A DNA stretch of 39,404 nt from contig JAKLKD010000039.1 in NCBI GenBank assembly GCA_023150845.1, positions 1 through 39,404 of the forward strand, in the 5' to 3' direction. Shown piece by piece: positions 30,982 through 37,700 of this stretch. A program made the translations under genes and the position numbers. Each line of letters begins with the position of its first letter. Position 1 is the stretch's first letter. The stretch is from Myxococcota bacterium (GTDB taxonomy: Bacteria; Myxococcota_A; UBA796; CAJQPC01). Below the pieces are notes generated by a model. It was given only the letters and a program-made list of their open reading frames with translations. It did not search any database and was not told the origin of the DNA.

Positions 30982-33429
30982 TCAGCCGCCTAGCTCCACC
31001 ACCCCGCCGGAGGGTGGCAGGCGCACCCAGACGTGCCCGCCCTCGGCGACCCAGCCCGGCGACGCCCCGGACTCCAGGGCCGTGAGGCTCGTGGCCTCAG
31101 CGAGGGCGGCGCCGTCTAAGGTGACTGCCCCCGGCGTGTCGTCGAGGCCCAAGAGCTCAACGACGAGCCCCTGGGTGAACACGGTCCCGGGCGACCAGCT
31201 GAGCCGCGCGCCGTCGTCTGTGGCGGTCTGCGTGATGATCCCGCCGTCATACAGCACAAACTCGCCCTCGGGGCCGGGGAAGACCCGGGCGTAGAGCAGG
31301 CCGGGATCCTCCACGAAGGAGTCCACCGTCTCCGGCGTGTCCGTCGGCGAGAGCGTGTCGATGGTCGGGCGCAGCAGGGGCACCACCCCGCCCTCGGCCA
31401 GATAGAGCGGCAGGGTGTCCAAGGGCGCGGGCACGGTCAGCTCGCCGGGGCCCTCGATGATCGTGTCGTCAAACCAGTGGATGAACCGCCCCGGAGGCAC
31501 CACCAAGGCGCGCTCCCGGGCGCCGCGCTCGATCACCGGGGCGACGAGCAGGTGGTCGCCGAGCATGTAGGTGTCGTCGGGGTGGACGCCGAGCTCGGGA
31601 TACGCCAAGCCCAAGGCGCGCACGATGGGGCGGCCGTCCTGGAGCAAGGCCTGGGCGTAGCTCCACAACATCGGGAACAGCCGCAGGTGCAGGCGGGTGT
31701 ACTCCCGATAGCTGTCGAGCAGCTCCTCATCGAAGCCGTTGTCCGCGGTGGACTCCCAGGCCACGTCGTTTGTGCTGGTCCCGATCTGCATCACCGCCGT
31801 GAGCGCGGTGTGCTGGAACCAGCGCATGAACAGCTCCTTGTCCGGCGGGGAGTGGCGGTAACCCCCGGTGTCTGATGCGAAGAAGGGGAAGCCCGAGGGC
31901 CCGAGGCTCATCGAGGCCGAGACCGCCGCGGGCAGCCCGCCCACCGCCGTGTAGACCTCGCCGTCGCGGTTGGTGTCTTGCTCGCCGTGGCGGGCGAAGC
32001 TCGCGTCGAGGTCGCCGGGCCAGATCACCCGGGTCCAGGCCTGGCTGCCCCAGGTGCCCGCCCGGCACAACAAGAAGCCGCCGTCGGCGGGCAGGAGCTC
32101 GGCGTAGGTCTTGTGGTACAGACGGGCGTACTCACGGTGCATGGTGCGCTCGTCGCTGCCGTCCTCAAAGCCCCAGACGAGGCGCCCGCCGTTGAGCCCG
32201 GGCACGATGTCCTCACCATAATCGAGCTTGAAGCCCTCGATCCCGATGTCGGTGTAACGCTGGATGAGGCTCTGCCAGGCCGAGGTCGCCGCCGGATCGG
32301 TGAAGTCGATGGGGTCCGACCAGTTGTTGAACACCACGGGCACCACGGGCGGGAACCAGCCCTCGTCGAGGGCCTGCTGGTGGAGCGCCCCGGCCTGCTC
32401 TTCGACGTAGGGGGTGTGCCAGAGCGCCATCCGGAATCCGAGGCTGTGCGCGAGGCTGATCATGCCCTCGGGATCGGGGAAGCGGGCGTCGAAGTCGAAG
32501 CTGTTCACGGCGTTGGCGTAGGGGCGGTCGATCCAGTAGCCGCTCGTGGCGAGGTCGAGGTCGCGGAGCGTCTGGAGATCGTCGCGCACCTCGGCCTCGT
32601 CGGCGCTCTCGTCACGCCACACCCAGGGGCCGAGGGCCCAAGGCGCGGGCAAGGTGGGGAACACCGTCGTCTCGTAGTAGCGGCGGGTGACGTCGAGGGG
32701 GTGATCGGCGGCGTAGAGGTGGAAACGGAGGCCGTCCGCGCTGTCGACGCCGACGCCGAAGGTGACCTCGACGAGCGTGTCCTCTTGGGTGGCCACGTCA
32801 AACACGCCGGGGTGGAGATCCTCGACGAACAGGCCCCAGCCCGTCGTGCCGATGAGCAGGGGCACGGGGACGTGGGCCTCGTTGTAGCCGCTCTCTAAGG
32901 CCAGATCGAGCTCAAGCTGCATGGCCCGACGGGCGCCGCGGTGCTCGGGGCGGTCAAAGAGCTCACCGAGGCCGTAGAAGCCCTCGGCGGCGCTCACCCG
33001 CGGGCGCAGGCGCACATAGCCCGCCCGGGCGGCGGTGGCGGCGTCGGGGGTGAGCTGCAGTGCGAAGTTGCCCTCGCCGACCTCCTCGATGGTGAGCGTC
33101 GCCTCGGCGTCTTCAGCGAAGCGCAGGCGCCAGGCGCCGCTCTGGCCCTCGACGGGGAGGATCTCGACGACGGAGACGTAGTCCGCGTCTTTGTCCTCAA
33201 ACCAGGGGTCGTAGCTGAGCGTGTCGGGCAGCTCGTCCCGCAGGCCGAGTTGCAGGCCGTCGGCGGGTAAGGTCAGGAGCGTGGTGTCGTCGCGGCGCAG
33301 GGTGATCATGAGGCCCGGCGCGTCGAGGCTCAGGCAGAAGCGGGCGGCGCAGCCCTCGGCCTCGTCGTCACGGCGGCAGCCGAGGAGCGTGAGCAGGACG
33401 AGCGCGGCGCAGGACGGGACACGAGGCAT
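30982..33429 (-). CDS. Glycoside hydrolase family 31 lipoprotein (alpha-glycosidase)
   Basis: An exported enzyme of 815 residues. The leader LVLLTLLGC gives a lipobox cysteine at residue 18, so it should be membrane-anchored. The N-terminal beta-sandwich (about 30-260) ends with FYGLGELFDRPEHRG (151-165), the conserved GH31 loop. The catalytic barrel has the nucleophile D403 in GFKLDYGED and the probable acid/base D473 in RVIWPGDLDASF. FPFFASDTGGYRHSPPDKELFMRWFQ and YTRLHLRLFPMLWSYA are also typical of the family. C-terminal beta-domains follow. The KLDYGE form of the nucleophile motif, unlike the WxDMNE of alpha-glucosidases, resembles alpha-xylosidases and sulfoquinovosidases; the substrate is not determined. 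GAGGG lies about 8 bases before the ATG. Confidence 0.9.
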   Translation of the reverse strand: MPRVPSCAALVLLTLLGCRRDDEAEGCAARFCLSLDAPGLMITLRRDDTTLLTLPADGLQLGLRDELPDTLSYDPWFEDKDADYVSVVEILPVEGQSGAWRLRFAEDAEATLTIEEVGEGNFALQLTPDAATAARAGYVRLRPRVSAAEGFYGLGELFDRPEHRGARRAMQLELDLALESGYNEAHVPVPLLIGTTGWGLFVEDLHPGVFDVATQEDTLVEVTFGVGVDSADGLRFHLYAADHPLDVTRRYYETTVFPTLPAPWALGPWVWRDESADEAEVRDDLQTLRDLDLATSGYWIDRPYANAVNSFDFDARFPDPEGMISLAHSLGFRMALWHTPYVEEQAGALHQQALDEGWFPPVVPVVFNNWSDPIDFTDPAATSAWQSLIQRYTDIGIEGFKLDYGEDIVPGLNGGRLVWGFEDGSDERTMHREYARLYHKTYAELLPADGGFLLCRAGTWGSQAWTRVIWPGDLDASFARHGEQDTNRDGEVYTAVGGLPAAVSASMSLGPSGFPFFASDTGGYRHSPPDKELFMRWFQHTALTAVMQIGTSTNDVAWESTADNGFDEELLDSYREYTRLHLRLFPMLWSYAQALLQDGRPIVRALGLAYPELGVHPDDTYMLGDHLLVAPVIERGARERALVVPPGRFIHWFDDTIIEGPGELTVPAPLDTLPLYLAEGGVVPLLRPTIDTLSPTDTPETVDSFVEDPGLLYARVFPGPEGEFVLYDGGIITQTATDDGARLSWSPGTVFTQGLVVELLGLDDTPGAVTLDGAALAEATSLTALESGASPGWVAEGGHVWVRLPPSGGVVELGG

Positions 33430-33480
33430 GGTGGACCCTCGAATGGAGGGACAGCATACCTCGCGCTCAGGCGCCTCGGC

Positions 33481-34002
33481 TCAGACGGCCCCGCCGAACA
33501 GCGGGCGCAGGCGCCAGGTGCTCAGGTGCGGGGTGGCGCTCACGACGCGGTTGTAGCCCTTGGCGAGCACGACCTTGCCCTTGCGGGAGAGCATCAGGGC
33601 CAGGGCCGCGCCGCCCAGCACCGAGCCGCCGGGGAAGGTGAAGGCCATGACCGTCGCGCAGAGCGTGCAGAGGCGGCGGTTGACAGCCTCTAGGCGGTGA
33701 AGCTGCCAGCCCGCGCGGAGCAACAAGGCGGAGAAGACCGCGATGAGCACGCTCGTGAGCCACGCGAGGCCCCCGGCGAAGGGCGCGAGCCAGGAGGTGT
33801 GGATCGTCCCCGCGAGGTAAGGCGCCCCGGCCGCGCCGACGAGGCCGACGCCCGCGGTCAACATCCACAGGCGGCCCATCCAGCGCAGCGCGATCTCGAC
33901 CTTGAGGTGCTCCCGCCGGGCGCGCTCTAAACGCGCGAGCACCGCGTCTACGGAGCGGGTGGCGTCGGTGAGCAGGGTCTCGCGGAGGGAGGAGTTGGGC
34001 AC
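33481..34002 (-). CDS. Membrane protein of unknown function with three to four helices
   Basis: A 173-residue protein without a recognised family. An N-terminal amphipathic, probably coiled-coil stretch (about 8-40, RETLLTDATRSVDAVLARLE) precedes hydrophobic segments at about 43-66, 70-97 and 117-137 (FTFPGGSVLGGAALALML). A basic C-terminal tail follows. The start is a GTG at 34002 with GAGG very close to it. It is divergent from the next gene (55-base gap) and lies 51 bases downstream of the GH31 gene start. Confidence 0.58.
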   Translation of the reverse strand: MPNSSLRETLLTDATRSVDAVLARLERARREHLKVEIALRWMGRLWMLTAGVGLVGAAGAPYLAGTIHTSWLAPFAGGLAWLTSVLIAVFSALLLRAGWQLHRLEAVNRRLCTLCATVMAFTFPGGSVLGGAALALMLSRKGKVVLAKGYNRVVSATPHLSTWRLRPLFGGAV

Positions 34003-34057
34003 GGCCTCAGTATAAGCGCGAGCGTCGCCGTCGCCAAGGGCGGGTTAAACGACGGCT

Positions 34058-34762
34058 ATGACGCCGCTCTGCGCCCTTGACCTGCCCACCACCGCCGCGC
34101 GGCTGCGCGCGGTCGCCGCCGCGCCGGAGCGCTGGTGGTCCCCCGACGCCTCCCTCCGCGACGGCCTGCTCCGCGCCGAGGGCCAGCTCCTCCACGTCGA
34201 TCCCGACGGCGACGGCCTCCGCGTGTGGGGGGACGGCCTCGACGCCTCCCTGCGCTGCCTCGACGGGCGGGTTGAGGTCTGGGCGGAGGTGGACCCGGCG
34301 GACCTCCACGAGCACCAGCTCGCCTGGGCGAGCTTGCTCGACGGCCTCGGCTTCGCCGCCCGCCTCGACGCCCCGCCGGTCTGGGCGAGGATCACCGCCG
34401 AGGCCGCGCTCTCCTACAGCGACGCCTGGACGAAGCTCATCGGGCCCCGGGGCCTGCGTGGGGTGCGGGGCCGCCAGCCGGGTCAGCCCCTGCGCCTGCG
34501 CCTGGGCCGGGACGACGAGGGCCTCAACGCCACGATGGTCCGGAGCGCGCCGCCCCGGGCCTTCACCCTCGACCTCGACGCCTTCGGCGGGGCCCGCCTG
34601 CGCGTCGGCCTCTGGCCTGGGGCGACGATGACCGGCCTCGTCCTGGATCTCCTCAGCGCCGAGCCCGCCGACGACGCCCTCCTCGTGTCCTGGCGCGAGG
34701 CCCTGGTGAGCGGGTTCCGCCCGGCCTGGCTCGATCAGGTGAGCCCCGTCGAGCCCGGCTGA
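34058..34762 (+). CDS. Hypothetical soluble protein
   Basis: A 234-residue protein that I cannot assign. It has no signal peptide or membrane helix. Conserved-looking stretches are APERWWSPDASLRDGLLRAEG, LRVWGDGLDASLRCLDGRVE and ALSYSDAWTKLIGP. The alternation of strands and helices suggests a compact domain. Codon use (G or C at almost every third base) supports it as a real gene on this strand. The stop overlaps the NRPS gene end by 28 bases in the annotated frame, or lies 3 bases from it if the NRPS tail is frameshifted. Confidence 0.55.
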   Translation: MTPLCALDLPTTAARLRAVAAAPERWWSPDASLRDGLLRAEGQLLHVDPDGDGLRVWGDGLDASLRCLDGRVEVWAEVDPADLHEHQLAWASLLDGLGFAARLDAPPVWARITAEAALSYSDAWTKLIGPRGLRGVRGRQPGQPLRLRLGRDDEGLNATMVRSAPPRAFTLDLDAFGGARLRVGLWPGATMTGLVLDLLSAEPADDALLVSWREALVSGFRPAWLDQVSPVEPG

Positions 34763-37700
34763 GCCTCAGCCCAAGCGGCGGGCGCCGAGGTGCAGAGGCG
34801 CGGCGACGAGGCCCAAGGACCGGGCGGCTTGGGCGCCGCCGTGGTGAGCAGGCCGCCGCCGAGCACCAGCACGTCGCCGCGGGTGTCCATGCGCCGCCAG
34901 GCGTCCTCGACGGGCACCGCCGGGGGGAAGGAGTCGTCAATGAGCACACAGCCGGGTGGCAGCGCCTCGGCGGGCCAGGCGTCCCCTTCGCTCGTGGCGG
35001 CGAGGATCAGCGGGGCGTCCAGGGCCTCCCGGGACCGGAGGCTCACCCGGACCCCTTCGGCGGCCAAGGTCTCGGCGAGGCGGCTCAGCCGGGCCGCCGC
35101 CTCGGGGCGATCGCAGAGCTGCACCTCGTCCACGCGCGCCCGGCGCCGCAGGGCCGCCAAGGCGCCGAGGCCGATGGCCCCGCAGCCGAAGACACCGACG
35201 GTCAGGGGCGGCGTGAGCCCGGCCCGGGACATCGCCTGGAGCGTGGTCTCGACGACGGCGTAGATCGTCAAGGCGTGGCCGGTGGTGAGGGGGAGCGGGC
35301 TGTTCAGGCCCGCCCCGAAGCGCAGCCGCGTCGGCAGGCGCCCGGCGAGGGACGCCGCCCGGGCCCCGACCTGGGCCGCGAGCGCCAAGGCCGCCTGGGC
35401 CTGGGCCTCTAAGCCGGGCCGCTCCAGCTCGTCCGCGCCGAGGGGCAAGGCGATCACGACGCTCTCCCCCAAAGCGGTGCGGGCGCTGCCGACGACCCGG
35501 GGCCGGTCCCCCTGAGCCGCGCGCCAGGCCGGGCCGAGGCCCTGGGGCAAGGTCGTGATCAAGGCCGCCGCGGGGCCGGGCCGCAGGGCGTCGAGCAGGG
35601 CCGCGGGGGGCTGGCCCAAGGCTTCAGAGGCCCAGAGCGTCACCCGGCTCTCGTCGCCGATCACCCGGGCGGCGACGTGCACGAGGCAGCCCGCCGGGGG
35701 CCGCAGGGCCGAGCGGTCGAGGGAGAGGCCCTCCCGCGGGGCCTGCTCGATGACCGTGACGCTCACCGCGGCGCCGATGGCGCGGCTGGGGCTCAGCCCG
35801 GGGACAGCCCGGAGGAGCTGGCCGGGGCCAGGGGCGTGGGCCAAGGCGGCGTGTAGGCTCGCCGTCGTGTCCTCGGCGCGCTCGATCCGCACGGGCACCA
35901 TCGAGGCCAGGGGCCCCACGAGGCGCGCCGAGGCCCCGTCCCGGCCGGAGACGGCGACGCCGATCTCGACGGGGCCGCCCAAGGCGCGGGTGAGGCCCGA
36001 GAGCAGGTCCACCACGCTCACCCGGCCCGGCCAGCGCGCCTCGGCCTGGGACAAGGCGCCCGCTGGGTCTGGCAGGGCCGGGGCGGGGCGAGAGAGGACC
36101 TCAGCCCAGTAGGCCCGGGCCTCTTCACCGAGGGGCGGCGAGGGCTGGGTGAGGGGCGCGAGGCGCGGCGGCGGGGGCAAGGGCTGGCCGCGCAGCAGCC
36201 GGTCCAGCTCGTCGAGGATGACCTCAAGGCTCCAGCCGTCGGAGATGATGTGGTGCACGAGGAGCAAGATCGCCAGCTCGTCGTCGGAGAGGCGGTAGAG
36301 CCCGAGGCGTAAGGCGGCGGCGCTGAGATCGAGGGGCGTGGCCAGCTCCGCGGCCTCCTCGGCCTGGAGCGCGGCCTCTTGGGCGGCGGGGCGCAGCCCG
36401 AGGAGCTGGCGCGGCGCGGGGATCGGCGGCGGCGGGCCCTCGGCCCACTCCAGGCCCCGAGGCCCACGGACGATCTTCGCCCGGAGCGTGGCGTGGCGCT
36501 GGAGGAGGGTCTGGATCGCGCCCTGGACCTGCTCGTCGGTGTACGCCCCCCGCAAGGTGATCCGGGCGGACCACTGGGCGGGGCGGCTGGGGTCGAGGGC
36601 CTCGGCGTACAAGAACCCCGCGACGACCGGGGGCACGGGCCCCTCCAGGCGCTCGGGACCGGCGTCTGGGGGGGCGTCCTGGGCGGCGGCCTCCTCGGCA
36701 CTGGCAGTAACTGCCAAGAGCAGCGCCCCGAAGCGGGAGCAGCGGTAGATCGTCAGCGGGCGCAGTCCCGGCGGCGGGCGCAGGCGCTCAAAGAGCCGCA
36801 GCGCCGCCAAGGAGTCGCCCCCGGCGGCGAAGAAGTCGTCGTCGTCGGAGCGAGGCGGGGCGCCGAGGGTGGCGGTCCAGGCGGCGAGGAGCCGGGCGCG
36901 CCAGTCCCCTTCGCTCCCCGGCGCCGCGTCCGCCGCCGCGCGCTCGGTGAGCCGCGCCCGGACGGCGCCCTCGTCCACCTTGCCCCGGGACGTGCGCGGC
37001 AGGGGGCTCATCACGACGAGGCGGGGCCGGGCCGCGGCGGGGAGGCGCTCGCCGAGGCGCGCCGCGGCGTCCTCCGGCGGTGTGCCCTCGACGACCCCCC
37101 ACAAGGCGTCGTCGATCACGACGGCGACGGCCTCGTGCACCCCGGGGAGCTGGCGCAGGGCGGCCTCGATCTCCCCGGCCTCGACGCGCTGGCCGCGCAG
37201 CTTGAGCTGGCGGTCGAGCCGGCCCCGGTAAAAGAGCGCGCCGTGGACCCGAACCACCCGATCTCCGCTGCGGTGCCAGGCCTCGCCGTCGATCCGGGCG
37301 TGGGTGAGGCCGAGGGCCTCGTCCGCGAGGCCGACGCCGCCGATGAGCAGCTCGCCGTCCTCAGCGTCTCGGCCCTCGGGATCGACAATGCGCAGGCGCA
37401 CCCCCGGCCAAGGCTCCCCCAGGGGCACCTCGTCGGCGTCAAAGTCTGGCGGCAGGGCGTAGGTGGTGGCGTTGATCGTCGTCTCGGTGGGCCCGTAGAG
37501 GTTGAACAGCCGCGCCCGCCCCGCCCAGCGCCGGGCGAGGTCCGCGGGCAGGGCCTCACCGCCGAGCTGCACGAGGCGCAGGCGGCCCTCGGCGAGCTGG
37601 GCCTCGACGAGCCGGAACAGCGACGGCACCGAGGACCAGACCGTGACGCCTTCGCGGAGGACGGCCTCGGCCAAGGCGTCGGGGTCGCGGGTGAGGCGCG

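Noticed and set aside
34735-35500. Thioesterase or SDR-type reductase as the NRPS termination domain
   Set aside because: No GxSxG serine motif and no GATGFLG plus YxxxK pattern is visible; the Rossmann motif is GCGAIG within a different sequence context.
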